A stretch of 33,786 nt of DNA from a virus, in the IMG/VR virus record IMGVR_UViG_3300003690_001752, positions 1 to 33,786 of that record; one strand, 5' to 3'. Position numbers and translations under genes: made by a program. Positions within the stretch are counted from its first letter, which is position 1. Every line of letters starts with the position of its first letter. The notes under the pieces are model-generated. The model saw only the letters and a list, made by a program, of their open reading frames with translations, did no database searches and was not told the origin of the DNA. Shown here one piece after another: positions 12,284 through 21,631 of this stretch.

Positions 12284-13117
12284 GTGGAGCAGATCACAAG
12301 CGTCGCAGATGCGTTCGCCGCACGTAGGGCGGCCCAGGCGGAACCTTCCGCCGAAGCCGTGTCGGGTTCGAAGCCCGACAGCCCGACCGCCGAAGTCCCG
12401 ATCGAGACCCCCGAGGTCGAAGTCGAGGCGACGGAGCCGACAGCTGAGGCCCCCGAGGTCGAAGCCGGCGTGGTCGAGACCCAGGCGGACGCGGAACCCG
12501 ACGTCGAGCCGACAGGTTCAAAGCGACTGCAACGCCGACTCCGCAAGAAGATCGCCGCACTCAAGGAAGCCGAAGCCAAAAGCGTGGGGCTGCAGGAACA
12601 GCTCGACCAACTCAAGGCGAAGGTGGAGGAAGCGGTCGACAAGCGAGACGGAAAGTCGGGCGATTGGCTCGACGGCTTGGTAGGTAAGGACGATCCCGCG
12701 CCGAAGGCGGCCAAGTCGGACGACGATGTCGATCCGGCGGTCGCCGAGGTCAAGGCCCGTCTGCATCGAATGGAGGTCGAGACCGAGACGGTCCGGCTGC
12801 GTTCGGAGCTCGCCGAGGTTGCGAAGGAACATCCGGCGGTTCCCGCCGAGCTGCTTCTTCGGGCCGTCCAAGTCGATGAGTCGGCGGATCTGTTCGAGGT
12901 CGCAGAGCGTTATGACGCGTGGATCGAAAAGCAGATCGAAGCTCGAGGACCCGTTCACGTAAGCGCCGACGATGAATCGGCCGCCGTCGCTCGTCGCCCT
13001 ATGGGCAAGTCGAGCGGGGGAGGTACGCCATCGAAGGCACCGGCTGACAAATATGCGGGCGCGACTTCCATTCGGGAGCTTTTCAAGCGAAGGAGGGATA
13101 CCGCCCGTTCGACATAA
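12284..13117 (+). CDS. Probable scaffolding protein
   Basis: The protein lies directly before the major capsid gene and has scaffold composition. It has a long low-complexity Glu/Pro/Val/Ala region (about residues 15-80), a coiled coil (LQRRLRKKIAALKEAE then LQEQLDQLKAKVEE), a second helical region (EVKARLHRMEVETETVRLRSEL), and a basic C-terminal helix (SIRELFKRRRD), which in scaffolds contacts the coat protein. No protease motif is seen. A GTG at 12284 has AGGAG six bases upstream and is preferred because the gene is not coupled to TerL. The in-frame ATG at 12212 would add 24 mostly basic residues but has no ribosome site. Both remain possible. Confidence 0.8.
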   Translation: MEQITSVADAFAARRAAQAEPSAEAVSGSKPDSPTAEVPIETPEVEVEATEPTAEAPEVEAGVVETQADAEPDVEPTGSKRLQRRLRKKIAALKEAEAKSVGLQEQLDQLKAKVEEAVDKRDGKSGDWLDGLVGKDDPAPKAAKSDDDVDPAVAEVKARLHRMEVETETVRLRSELAEVAKEHPAVPAELLLRAVQVDESADLFEVAERYDAWIEKQIEARGPVHVSADDESAAVARRPMGKSSGGGTPSKAPADKYAGATSIRELFKRRRDTARST

Positions 13118-13129
13118 GGACCTCGAACG

Positions 13130-14401
13130 ATGCCCCATTCTCTGACCACCTTGCAGGCGATCCTCGACGATCTGCGTGCCCCACTTCGAAATATCATCGG
13201 AACAAAGACCAAGGTCCTGTCATGGGCCGAGAAGTCGCCCATCGTCGGCGGCGGGAAGCAGGTTCTGCAGCCTGTCATCGTCGCAGACGACACGGGTCAT
13301 GGCTGGATCACGGACGGCGGAAACTTCGCCGCCGCCGCCGGTGGAGATCCGCTACAGCTCACGATCCCGTATGAGTTCTTCGCCGGTCGTTTCCGCATCA
13401 CGGGACCGACCATCGAGGCCGCGGGCGAAGGGAACAGCCAACTCGAGAACGCCGTTCAGTGGTCGATGGAGCGCCTCGTCGCTTCCGTGACGTCCAGCCT
13501 CAACCGCTTCACGTGGTCGGGTAACCGGACCCTCGGGTTCATCAACGAGCACGAAGCGAAGGCCGGCAACAGGATCTGGGAGTTCACGGGGGACGCCCAG
13601 AAGGTCGCCAACCTGATCGCCACCGTCGGCGGTCCCATCACTTGCGACGTGATCAACATGGCGACCTACGCCACGATCGGAGCTGTCACCATCTCGGCGG
13701 CAGACGTCACGGGTTCCCGTGTCACGGTCGTCCCGGCGCTCGACACCGCCGCCGCCGGCGTCGCCGGCTTCCCGCACGCCTTGCGCTGCACCAACGCCGG
13801 GCTAGGGCTCGAGAACGAGATGGCCGGCATCTATGAGAACGTCGGAAACCCGATCCACTTCGGCGCGAATCGCGTGACCGGCGTCGGTACGCAGTTGCTA
13901 CAGGCGAACATCCTGTCGCTGGCGACCGCCGGGAACCACGACCGCGGGAACCTGACGCTGCAGAGGGTCCAGCAACTGCTGGATCGCATCTCGCAGCGGA
14001 CCCGAGGCGAGGGTCGTCCGACTCGCGCCTTCTACCATCCGACCTGCGCTGCCGAGATCGCGAACCTGTTCCAGGGCGCGGCCACGATGCAGGTCAACGT
14101 CGGGACCGGGAGCGGACTCAAGGTCGACGGCGGAGTCATGCCGGGCGGGTTCAGCTACGGTGGGATCCCGTTCATCGAGGACGTGGATTGCGCCCGGGGC
14201 GGGATCTTCTTCATGCAGGACGATACTTGGTCGACCTACATGATGCGTGGCGGCGACTGGGACGGGGACGTGTACAACTTCCAGGGGACCGACGCCGTCG
14301 AGCGGGTCTGGAAGCAGTACTTCAACCTCGGGAACTTCGGCCCGAACTTCACGGGCGCCATCACGGGCCTGCAGTTCGACGGGGCTGTCGCGGGTACCTG
14401 A
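13130..14401 (+). CDS. Major capsid protein
   Basis: The assignment rests on size (423 residues), position after scaffold, and sequence character. It has an N-terminal helix (LTTLQAILDDLRAPLRNIIG), a strand-loop-strand region with GWITDGGNF and PLQLTIPYEFFAGRF, then a spine-helix-like NAVQWSMERLVASVTSSLNRF, many Gly-rich loops, and a C-terminal end with FGPNFTGAITGLQF. The pattern is compatible with the HK97 coat fold, though no diagnostic motif is visible. An AAGGA ribosome site stands nine bases before the ATG, suiting high expression. The portal gene follows later, the reverse of the common portal-scaffold-capsid order. Confidence 0.85.
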   Translation: MPHSLTTLQAILDDLRAPLRNIIGTKTKVLSWAEKSPIVGGGKQVLQPVIVADDTGHGWITDGGNFAAAAGGDPLQLTIPYEFFAGRFRITGPTIEAAGEGNSQLENAVQWSMERLVASVTSSLNRFTWSGNRTLGFINEHEAKAGNRIWEFTGDAQKVANLIATVGGPITCDVINMATYATIGAVTISAADVTGSRVTVVPALDTAAAGVAGFPHALRCTNAGLGLENEMAGIYENVGNPIHFGANRVTGVGTQLLQANILSLATAGNHDRGNLTLQRVQQLLDRISQRTRGEGRPTRAFYHPTCAAEIANLFQGAATMQVNVGTGSGLKVDGGVMPGGFSYGGIPFIEDVDCARGGIFFMQDDTWSTYMMRGGDWDGDVYNFQGTDAVERVWKQYFNLGNFGPNFTGAITGLQFDGAVAGT

Positions 14402-14428
14402 TACGAACGACGGCAGGAGGTCGAGATC

Positions 14429-14614
14429 GTGGTCATCGCCTTACAAGTCCTCGGGCTGTTTGCGTTGGCCGTCGTCGACCTCCTGCTCGTCGTCGTCACC
14501 GTTCGGAACATTCGGTCGCTACGTCGGGAGGTCCAGGCTGACGCCCAGGCTTCCCGGCGTGCCGATCTTGTCGCCATCGACTCGATCGCCGATCTGTTTC
14601 AGGAGGTCGGCTAG
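14429..14614 (+). CDS. Small single-pass membrane protein (61 aa)
   Basis: Residues 2-24 are hydrophobic (VIALQVLGLFALAVVDLLLVVV) and form one membrane helix. A charged helical tail (RNIRSLRREVQADAQASRRADL) follows. AGGAGG lies eight bases before the GTG, one of the best ribosome sites in the window. Its place among capsid genes suggests a virion or assembly membrane protein rather than a holin, but a lysis role cannot be excluded. No family is recognised. Confidence 0.72.
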   Translation: MVIALQVLGLFALAVVDLLLVVVTVRNIRSLRREVQADAQASRRADLVAIDSIADLFQEVG

Positions 14615-14994
14615 TGCTCAATCCGTCCGCATTCAGAAGAAACACCGAAGCCCGGCGGATCGCCGCTGAACAGCTCGAGGCCCAGGCCAGGAAGGACGAA
14701 GCTGCGGAGTCGGCGGAGACCGCAGGAGGCGTCCAGCTCGGCGGGACTCTGCTCGGCGCTTTGATCGGAGCCATTGCCACTGGCGGAACGCCGCAGGGCG
14801 CTGCGCTCGGGGCCTCCATCGGGGGAGGTCTCGGGACCGGAGTCGCCGGCGTTGTCTCCCCTGACGCCATCGGGGCGACGTCCGCGATCGCTGGGTCGAC
14901 CTCTGGGATCGCCGGCATTGATCGCTTCCTCAAGATGCTCGAGGAGGACGAGAAGAAGAAGGCTGGGGCTTCTTTGCTGTCGGAATCCAAGTGA
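14614..14994 (+). CDS. Glycine-zipper virion-type protein (126 aa)
   Basis: A charged helix (residues 1-40) leads into a long Gly/Ala-rich region with regularly spaced glycines (GGTLLGALIGAIATGG, then AALGASIGGGLGTGVAGVV). This is typical of glycine-zipper segments that insert in membranes. A charged helix with LEEDEKKK ends it. Podovirus ejection proteins often have such regions. It begins with GTG overlapping the previous TAG by one base and ends in a GTGA junction with the portal. The function is inferred only from composition. Confidence 0.68.
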   Translation: MLNPSAFRRNTEARRIAAEQLEAQARKDEAAESAETAGGVQLGGTLLGALIGAIATGGTPQGAALGASIGGGLGTGVAGVVSPDAIGATSAIAGSTSGIAGIDRFLKMLEEDEKKKAGASLLSESK

Positions 14995-16808
14995 AACCAC
15001 ACCGACTATCGGAGGAATTCTCCGACGAGATCGAACAGAGCAAGTCGAGCAAGAGCAGATCCGAGCTGCTCTGGGATCTGTCCCGCCTGTTCCTTCAAGG
15101 TCAGCAGCACGTAAGCTATGACCGCTCCGAGGGTCGGCTTCGGGTCCTAGAGACGGACGAGAAGCGTTACAGAGACGACCAGATCACGCCGCTGTACAGG
15201 GCCATCGTCTCGACGCTCGCTGTCGAGTATCCGAGCCCGTCGATCCTGCCGGCGTCGCCTTCGTCCGAGGACATCCTTAAAGCCAGGGCGTCGCTCGAGG
15301 CCGTCCGCTACTACTGGGCGACCGCCGGCCTCAAGGGCATTTATCAAGAGCTGATCGAATGGCTCGTCTCCTGCGGTAACGCCGCGCTTCATACGGTCTA
15401 CGATCCCGATGACGGGGCGATACGGACGGAGCTGGTCAACCCATACGATCTGTTCTATCAGGCCGGGACGACGGACCCGGCCCAGACATCCTTCGTCGCC
15501 GTCCGCCGCCTGGCTGACCGGGAGCAGCTCCAGGATCAATGGAGCACGTCGTCGTCGGAGATCGAGGACGCCCCCGAGGTCAAGTCCAGATCCTCAATCC
15601 TCGAGGACGAGACGATCCGCGACGGCGTCGTCGAGGTGTATGACGTATATTACGACGACGGATCCCACGAGGTCCGCCTGGTCGACCACGTCCTCGACCA
15701 TGATGAATGGGATACGGAGACCACGCCTGTAGCCCTTTTCCGCTACATGAGGGTCCCGGGTCTTCTCTGGGCCAAGGGGATGACCGAGGACCTGATCGAT
15801 CTTCAAGTCCTGTACAACCGGAAGAACGCGCAGATCATCGAAGCGATCGACATGTTCGCGGACCCGTACATTCTGGTCCCTGCCGGGTCTGCGGTCCCCG
15901 GTAACGCCTTCAAGGTGGGAGCGAGCAAGGTCGTCCGCTACAACTCGGCGCACGGATCGCCCTCCTATATGCTCGGCGCGTCCCTACCGCCGGAAGCCTA
16001 TGCGGACCTGCAGCGCATTCGGGCCGATATGCTCAACGTCGCCGGCGTTCATTCTGCGTCGCTCGGTCAGACCGCCCGGGGCGTCAACTCGGCGAAGCAC
16101 GTCGACGCGCTCAAGCAATCGGACGCATCGCAGCTCCAGCCGACGCAGGCCGGGATCGAGGCGTCGACCGTCGACGTCCTGCGGACCGTCCTCGTCCTGA
16201 TGCGGGAGCACTGGACGGAGCGCCGGTGGATTCGTGCGCTCGACTCGACCGGGGCGCTGATCAATCGGGAGCTGTCGGCGACGGATCTCGTCGAGGTTCC
16301 CGAGGTCATCATCGAGGCCGGGTCTCTGTTCAGAAACGAGACCGCCGACAAGCGACAACGGGTCATCGAACTGCACGCCGCCGGATTGCTACAACCCGAC
16401 GAGGCCATGCAGGAGATGGCCTTCGGCACGTCGAGCCGCTTCGTCCTCGACAAGATCGCCTCGATGTCTCACGCCGGCGAGTTGCTCAATGCGGCGAAGG
16501 CCGGCTTCGACATTCAACTGTTCCCGACCGACGACGTCGACGTCATTCGCCGGGTCTTCGAGGACTTCATGCGGACCGAGGACTTCTACAACCTCGAGAT
16601 CGCCATTCAGCAGCACATCGCCGTGGTTCTTATGAGCCTGACGGCCGGGCTTATGGCGGGAGCTCCCCCGCCGATCGCCAAGGGGGAGCTCCCCGAGCAG
16701 CCTCAAGGCGGCGGTCCCGGCGTTCCGCAGGTTCCCGGCCTTCCCATCGCCGAGGAACCCGGGGGTCAACCGGCTGACGCTTTGTTCGGTAGCGCGGAGG
16801 TCGCCTGA
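14991..16808 (+). CDS. Portal protein (podovirus type)
   Basis: The portal is a dodecameric ring at the capsid vertex through which DNA passes. The 605 residues have the expected layout. An N-terminal helical region is followed by the strand-rich wing with NPYDLFYQAG, VEVYDVYYDDGSHEVRLV and PVALFRYMRVPGLLWAKGM. The stem-helix region EDLIDLQVLYNRKNAQIIEAIDMFADP is typical of portals. The crown-side helices and a Pro/Gly-rich C-terminus (PEQPQGGGPGVPQVPGL) complete it. T7 gp8 is 536 residues. It starts with GTG in a GTGA junction. Being downstream of the capsid gene is unusual. Confidence 0.88.
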   Translation: MKPHRLSEEFSDEIEQSKSSKSRSELLWDLSRLFLQGQQHVSYDRSEGRLRVLETDEKRYRDDQITPLYRAIVSTLAVEYPSPSILPASPSSEDILKARASLEAVRYYWATAGLKGIYQELIEWLVSCGNAALHTVYDPDDGAIRTELVNPYDLFYQAGTTDPAQTSFVAVRRLADREQLQDQWSTSSSEIEDAPEVKSRSSILEDETIRDGVVEVYDVYYDDGSHEVRLVDHVLDHDEWDTETTPVALFRYMRVPGLLWAKGMTEDLIDLQVLYNRKNAQIIEAIDMFADPYILVPAGSAVPGNAFKVGASKVVRYNSAHGSPSYMLGASLPPEAYADLQRIRADMLNVAGVHSASLGQTARGVNSAKHVDALKQSDASQLQPTQAGIEASTVDVLRTVLVLMREHWTERRWIRALDSTGALINRELSATDLVEVPEVIIEAGSLFRNETADKRQRVIELHAAGLLQPDEAMQEMAFGTSSRFVLDKIASMSHAGELLNAAKAGFDIQLFPTDDVDVIRRVFEDFMRTEDFYNLEIAIQQHIAVVLMSLTAGLMAGAPPPIAKGELPEQPQGGGPGVPQVPGLPIAEEPGGQPADALFGSAEVA

Positions 16809-17488
16809 TGTTCGTCGACGGAGTCGGGGACCTGTTCCGCCTGTACTGCGACGAGGACGATGAAACGTTCCTGGCTGCGGCCCAGGTCACCGGCGCGCTC
16901 ACGGTCGGCTATTCGCAATTCCGCCGACAGGTCGTCACGACCGATCCCTATTCGTATACGACCAGAGTCAGCATCTCGCCCACGGCGGACAGCTACGACC
17001 TTGCATCCGTCGCAAATCCGACGCGCATTCTCGGCGCTTCGCTCGCCCCGGGCGCAACGCTTCGAATGTACCAGCTCATCAAGGTCGTAAACGTCGACAC
17101 GGCGGGCGACGTAAACTGGTATTACCGCGGGGCCGGGTCCGTCGAGGAGATGGACCGCCTGTCGAATCGCTACGTCTTGAGCGGGACGGTGCTGCGGTTT
17201 TCCTCCGACCAGTCTGGCGAGACGGTTCGCCTTGAATATGTCCCCGTCTCCGCTGTCGACTGGACCCAGCTCACCACGGGCGACAATGAGTTCATCGACG
17301 ACTTCGACGCGTTCCATGACCTGATCGCCCTGTACGCATACAAGCAGTATTCCATCAGAGACGGGGCGGCTAACCCTGAACTCGACAAGCAACTGGCGTT
17401 GCGAGAAGTAGACCTCGATCTGTATCTAAACGGCGGTCGCGTGCCAGAGATGAGCGATCACGTTCTTCGCGAACGCCGGCGAACCTGA
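16808..17488 (+). CDS. Head-tail adaptor protein
   Basis: Position between portal and tail nozzle and the size of 226 residues fit the podovirus adaptor (P22 gp4, T7 gp11). The N-terminal half is of mixed strands, with YLYDLAS-like content and VNWYYRGAGSVEEMDR. The C-terminal half is helical, with FDAFHDLIALYAYKQYSIRDG, matching the helix bundle that inserts against the portal. The basic tail ends in RERRRT. It is joined to both neighbours by one-base TGATG overlaps. Confidence 0.75.
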   Translation: MFVDGVGDLFRLYCDEDDETFLAAAQVTGALTVGYSQFRRQVVTTDPYSYTTRVSISPTADSYDLASVANPTRILGASLAPGATLRMYQLIKVVNVDTAGDVNWYYRGAGSVEEMDRLSNRYVLSGTVLRFSSDQSGETVRLEYVPVSAVDWTQLTTGDNEFIDDFDAFHDLIALYAYKQYSIRDGAANPELDKQLALREVDLDLYLNGGRVPEMSDHVLRERRRT

Positions 17489-20232
17489 TGGCGATAAGCA
17501 AGCAAGAGGTTGACGTCATGCCGACGGGTATGACGCCAGACATGCACGGCGATGGGCCCTATGTGCAGAACGTGTATCGCCGGGCCGACGCATGGCTCGT
17601 CCGTCAGGGCTTCGGACAGGTCGCACAATGGGACACGACCTTCGCCTTCGGATCGATCACGGAGCCGAAGCATCTAGGGTCGGCCGTCATGCGGACGGAC
17701 TTCGGCCATGAGCAGATCGTCACGGTAATCTCGGCGACCATCTTCACGGGCGCCCTGTACCAAGGGGACGACGCCAGGAAGGTCGGTCAGTACGTGCGGA
17801 CGTACATCGCCAGCATCTACGACGTGACGACGGATCGGACCTGGGAGGAACTGCTGCACCCGAGGACGTCCGACCTCAACGAGCGCAACGACAAGCGGGC
17901 GGCGCTGTACGAGACCGACGTCGACATCGACGTGCAGCGATACCTGCAGGCCGACGACCGGGGCTTCTTCTTCGTCGAGTTGTCCGACGTCATGTATTTC
18001 GGCAGCCCCCGGGCGGGCCTTTGGGCGTACATTCCTTCGACCTTCGACGGCTGGGAACCCCGGACGCAGCAGGTCAACTCGGTCGACGCTACCGACTGGC
18101 GCTTCAAGGGATACGGGGAATCGGCGTCGATCGTGCGGGTATCGGCCTCGCCTGGCCTGTTCCCCGATGCGTTCGCGTATCTAACGGATACGGAGTTTCC
18201 CAGGCCCAGGGCTGCGGCGGCAATCTTCGGGCGACTCGCCATAGCGGATCGTCGCAGCGTGTACTTCTCGGACATTCGCCGACCCTCGTCGATCATCGCC
18301 GACAACTTCCTGACCATCCCGAGCGAGAACGACATAGAGGCCGTGTCGGAGATCAACGGGGTTCTCGTGATCTCGACCTCGTCGGAGACCTTTGTGTATG
18401 CGCCCCCGCCCGGCGGCCAGGTCGTCACGGGCGGACGTCTGACGAAGGTCTCCGATGACGTCGGAGCTGTCGGGCCGACGGCGACAGTCAACGGGGGCGG
18501 GGCGCTCTGGTGGGCTGACCGCAATGGCATCTTCGCGACGACGACGGGCGTCGACATGCGCCGGGTCTCCGAAGGGTTCGAGGTCCTGTTCGCCGAATAC
18601 ATCACGAACCCGCTGACGCAGTTCTACGCCGCGTCGGGCTTCTCGAACCTGACGAACACGCAGCCCCGCATCGAACATCGCTTCGACCCGGAGCGGCTGA
18701 CGATGACCTGGGACCACGTTCGGGCGCAGCTGATCGTGACTATGCCGACTCAGGCGCTGTCGCTTGTGTTCAAGGATGGGGCCTGGTCGGTCTGGAATTA
18801 CGAATCGGTCATCGGTCCTGGCGGGGCGGCCACGGTCGACACTGTGACGAACCTCCCCGGGGCCTGGCTGATCATGGGGGAGGACCATCTTTACATGGTG
18901 TCGGTCTTCGATACGCCGACGCTGACGGACGACACACGGATCAGCGGGACGGGGGCGTCGTCGGGCGAAGTGTTCTCCGTTCCGTCCTATGCGGTCCTGC
19001 GCTACGGACACGGCGGCGGTCTGGACCGATCCATCGAGTCGACCGTCGAGGACCGTCGTCGCTTCGCCGGGAAGTGGTACAGCTTCGACGCTACGATGGC
19101 GGCGCAGGTCGGGCGAAACACGGTCTACATCGGCGAGCCGATCCCGGTCCCGGTCGGCTACGCGTACCCGACGCAGCCGACAGCGGCGACAGCGGATCAA
19201 TTCCTGCTGCCGATCGAGGTCGTCCCGGTCAATACGACGAACGGTCCGATCGACATCGCGATCACCTTCAACTTCGACAATACGCACTGGTTACCGATCA
19301 TGCGTAGCACGACGACGGCCGAGATCGACTTCATTCTGCCACCCGAGCGCCTCGAGTCGGCCCCGGGATATGCTCCCGGAGCTCCGGTCGGAGGGACCGC
19401 CGAGGTCCAGCTATACCAGGGGGGGGCCGTGTCGACCACGGGGAGCCAAGTCCGCATTCGATGGGACGGCGGTCAGGCCGGCTACGCTGGGTCGCCCTAT
19501 CAGCCCGAAATGAACCTGACGCCGAACCAACGCAATCGGCTGATCTGGGTCCCCTTCAAGTACACGGGCCCCATCGGCGACGACGTCCTGCAGATGGGGA
19601 TTCTCGGAATAACGGCGAATCTGACCTATGCCGCAGACCCGGGCGACCCGGTAGAATGTGAGCTGATCGCGTGGCAACAGGCGCTGCACGTAGCCGAGCG
19701 CCATAGCGACGACGATGTCGCCCAGGCCGTCGACTGGCTGATCAAGACCGATCAGGTCGGACTAAAGGACGGGCGACAGGTCAAGGCTCGGACGGCGTAT
19801 CTCAAGGTCCGAGGACAGGGCGAGTCCACGACGCAGATCCCACCGGAGGCGGTTCACGGGCTTCTCAACGCGCTGTTCGGGTCGGACTTCAAGGGATGGG
19901 CGTCGCAGATCGTCGATTATGGCGGCGACCTCCAGCGGGCGGCGAACGTCACGTCGCTGCGCTCCCGGCTCAAGAACTCGGCCGGGGCGATGGTCCAGCT
20001 CACGTTCAACAGCGCATCGCCGACCTATGGCGACCCGGCGACGCCAGCCACGGGGAACGTACTGATCGACGACCGGGCGCTGGACACCGTTGCTATCTCC
20101 GAATCCGTCAAGGGCGAGCATGTCGCGGTCATGATCTTCGGGCACATTCGCAACAGGGCCGAGGCGCTCGAGGTCGGTGAGTTCCGCCTGTCTCTCGTCC
20201 CGGCCGGCGGACGTCGAAGGCGTGGCCGATGA
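17488..20232 (+). CDS. Tail nozzle/hub protein (P22 gp10 / T7 gp12-like)
   Basis: The family signature is readable. After an N-terminal domain comes YFSDIRRPSSI near residue 260, then NDIEAVSEINGVLVISTSSETFVY, then DDVGAVGPTATVNGGGALWWADRNGIF around 325-350, the beta-propeller strands typical of podovirus nozzles. Repeated Trp-Asp and Gly turns continue to about residue 500. The C-terminal 400 residues add beta domains, including TAEVQLYQGG and a final EALEVGEFRLSLVP. At 914 residues it is larger than P22 gp10 (472) and T7 gp12 (794), so extra domains are present, possibly fibre-attachment or receptor-binding. An ATGA junction leads to the next gene. Confidence 0.86.
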   Translation: MAISKQEVDVMPTGMTPDMHGDGPYVQNVYRRADAWLVRQGFGQVAQWDTTFAFGSITEPKHLGSAVMRTDFGHEQIVTVISATIFTGALYQGDDARKVGQYVRTYIASIYDVTTDRTWEELLHPRTSDLNERNDKRAALYETDVDIDVQRYLQADDRGFFFVELSDVMYFGSPRAGLWAYIPSTFDGWEPRTQQVNSVDATDWRFKGYGESASIVRVSASPGLFPDAFAYLTDTEFPRPRAAAAIFGRLAIADRRSVYFSDIRRPSSIIADNFLTIPSENDIEAVSEINGVLVISTSSETFVYAPPPGGQVVTGGRLTKVSDDVGAVGPTATVNGGGALWWADRNGIFATTTGVDMRRVSEGFEVLFAEYITNPLTQFYAASGFSNLTNTQPRIEHRFDPERLTMTWDHVRAQLIVTMPTQALSLVFKDGAWSVWNYESVIGPGGAATVDTVTNLPGAWLIMGEDHLYMVSVFDTPTLTDDTRISGTGASSGEVFSVPSYAVLRYGHGGGLDRSIESTVEDRRRFAGKWYSFDATMAAQVGRNTVYIGEPIPVPVGYAYPTQPTAATADQFLLPIEVVPVNTTNGPIDIAITFNFDNTHWLPIMRSTTTAEIDFILPPERLESAPGYAPGAPVGGTAEVQLYQGGAVSTTGSQVRIRWDGGQAGYAGSPYQPEMNLTPNQRNRLIWVPFKYTGPIGDDVLQMGILGITANLTYAADPGDPVECELIAWQQALHVAERHSDDDVAQAVDWLIKTDQVGLKDGRQVKARTAYLKVRGQGESTTQIPPEAVHGLLNALFGSDFKGWASQIVDYGGDLQRAANVTSLRSRLKNSAGAMVQLTFNSASPTYGDPATPATGNVLIDDRALDTVAISESVKGEHVAVMIFGHIRNRAEALEVGEFRLSLVPAGGRRRRGR

Positions 20233-20822
20233 CTGTCCCGGTATACGAGCTGCTCGACCGCCTGGCCGACCGGCTTGGCGCTCATAATCTCCAGGCCCGG
20301 GAGGACAGTCGGGCCATCGTCGGATCGCTGCAGGTCACGACGAAGGGGACGGCGGTCGCAGAATCGAAGCTGCGGGACAACGTCATCAACCTGTCGGGCG
20401 GCGATCATGGCGGTATGAAGCTGACAAAGGCCGGGACCATCGTCGTCGGATCCGGGGACTGCAACCTCACGCGACAAGTCGTCATCGAGGGGGGCCTGAT
20501 TGTCCTGCGTGGTCTGCGCTTCGTCGCCCGAGCTGCCGACGCCGACAGAAACAATGCCGCCGCCCTGGTCACGGTCTCGGCCACGTCGAAGGTGATCTTC
20601 GTCGACTGCGTGTTTCGCAAAGCCGACAATGACTTCGGCGTCTTCATGACGGTCGCAAACGGGGGCCGGGTCAACCTGCTCGGCTGCTCGTTCATCGGTG
20701 GGGCGTCTGCTACGAACGCCATCAGCAACGCAGGAGCGGCGGCACTTGTGCAGCAGGCATTCGGGGCGAACACGTCCGGGGCGCCCCATGCGAACGTCAC
20801 GGCGACAGCGGAGATCACTTGA
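20229..20822 (+). CDS. Beta-helix tail-appendage protein (197 aa)
   Basis: After a helical N-terminal adaptor (VYELLDRLADRLGAHNLQ), the protein has repeating short strands with a 20-odd residue rhythm: GTIVVGSGDCNLTRQVVI, GLIVLRGLRFVARA, KVIFVDCVFRKAD and RVNLLGCSFIGG. The repeating pattern with stacked hydrophobics and Asn/Cys turns looks like a right-handed beta-helix, as in tail spikes and fibres. It is short for a full spike and shows no catalytic residues, so it may be a fibre or hub attachment protein. It follows the nozzle gene directly. Confidence 0.65.
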   Translation: MTVPVYELLDRLADRLGAHNLQAREDSRAIVGSLQVTTKGTAVAESKLRDNVINLSGGDHGGMKLTKAGTIVVGSGDCNLTRQVVIEGGLIVLRGLRFVARAADADRNNAAALVTVSATSKVIFVDCVFRKADNDFGVFMTVANGGRVNLLGCSFIGGASATNAISNAGAAALVQQAFGANTSGAPHANVTATAEIT

Positions 20823-21631
20823 GCACTCGCCGACTGACTGACGAGCAGTTCGCCGATGGGACCAGCATCGACGGCGACCGAATCGACCGCGCCCTCGAGG
20901 ACGTCGTCCGCCACGTAAACGACATTCCGCCCCGGGACATCGAGCGGCGCTTCGTCCAGACGCAGTTCGTCAGCGGTCAGATCCCGATGGACTTCGGGTC
21001 TGCCATCATCGGCGTCCCCTTTATGCGGGGCGACAATATCAACGCCGAGGTCGTGGGCGGGGTTCCCGCTGCGCCGTTCGAGAACGTCCGCCGGGCGAAG
21101 GGGACCTTCCATCAAGACCAGCTGATACCGTGGACCTGGACGCAGGCGGCATCATTCCTCCGCCCGGTCATCGTCGTGCAGATGGACTGGCTGCTGCTGA
21201 CCGATACGACCTTCAACAATGCGCTGGTCTACGACTCGTCGCCCCCGAGCGGGAAGACGAACGGGGACAGCGTCGACGACATTTCGGTCACGCTGACCGT
21301 CGACTCGCCCTTCGCCGCCGAGACCCGGACGGAGGACGCGCTTGTTCTGGTTCGGCGGAACTTCAAGGCGAGCGCCGAGAACGTGTCGCTTAAGTCGCCG
21401 GCCGGGTTTACCGATATGAACCCGGCGCATCCGACCTCGGCCGACGCGGCGCTCGATGGCGTATGGATTCAAGTCCGCGACATCGTGGTCCCGATCCCGC
21501 AGAACGCCCGGGTACGCTGGTCGCTGACCATTCCGCAATGGACGGGCGACCTGAACCCCTGGGGCGCCACGCCCTGGATGAAGCAACTGTCGAATAGCTG
21601 CATGACGCTGCTCGAGGAGGTCGAACCTTGA
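20819..21631 (+). CDS. Virion/appendage protein (270 aa)
   Basis: No named family is recognised. An N-terminal helical region (RRLTDEQFADGTSIDGDRIDRALEDVVRHVND) is of the sort used to assemble trimeric appendages. It is followed by a beta-rich body, with FLRPVIVVQMDWLLLTDT, VDDISVTLTVDSPF and RVRWSLTIPQWTGDLNPWG. It starts with TTG in a TTGA junction with the preceding gene, a pattern shared with the next gene and with RusA. The gene lies between a beta-helix protein and a larger beta protein, so a tail fibre or collar role is likely. Confidence 0.68.
   Translation: MSTRRLTDEQFADGTSIDGDRIDRALEDVVRHVNDIPPRDIERRFVQTQFVSGQIPMDFGSAIIGVPFMRGDNINAEVVGGVPAAPFENVRRAKGTFHQDQLIPWTWTQAASFLRPVIVVQMDWLLLTDTTFNNALVYDSSPPSGKTNGDSVDDISVTLTVDSPFAAETRTEDALVLVRRNFKASAENVSLKSPAGFTDMNPAHPTSADAALDGVWIQVRDIVVPIPQNARVRWSLTIPQWTGDLNPWGATPWMKQLSNSCMTLLEEVEP

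Noticed and set aside
18181-19287. 368-codon leftward ORF opposite the nozzle gene
   Set aside because: Its product is Arg/Asp-rich without domains, typical of the antisense of GAC/GTC-rich coding DNA. The plus strand has a recognisable nozzle.
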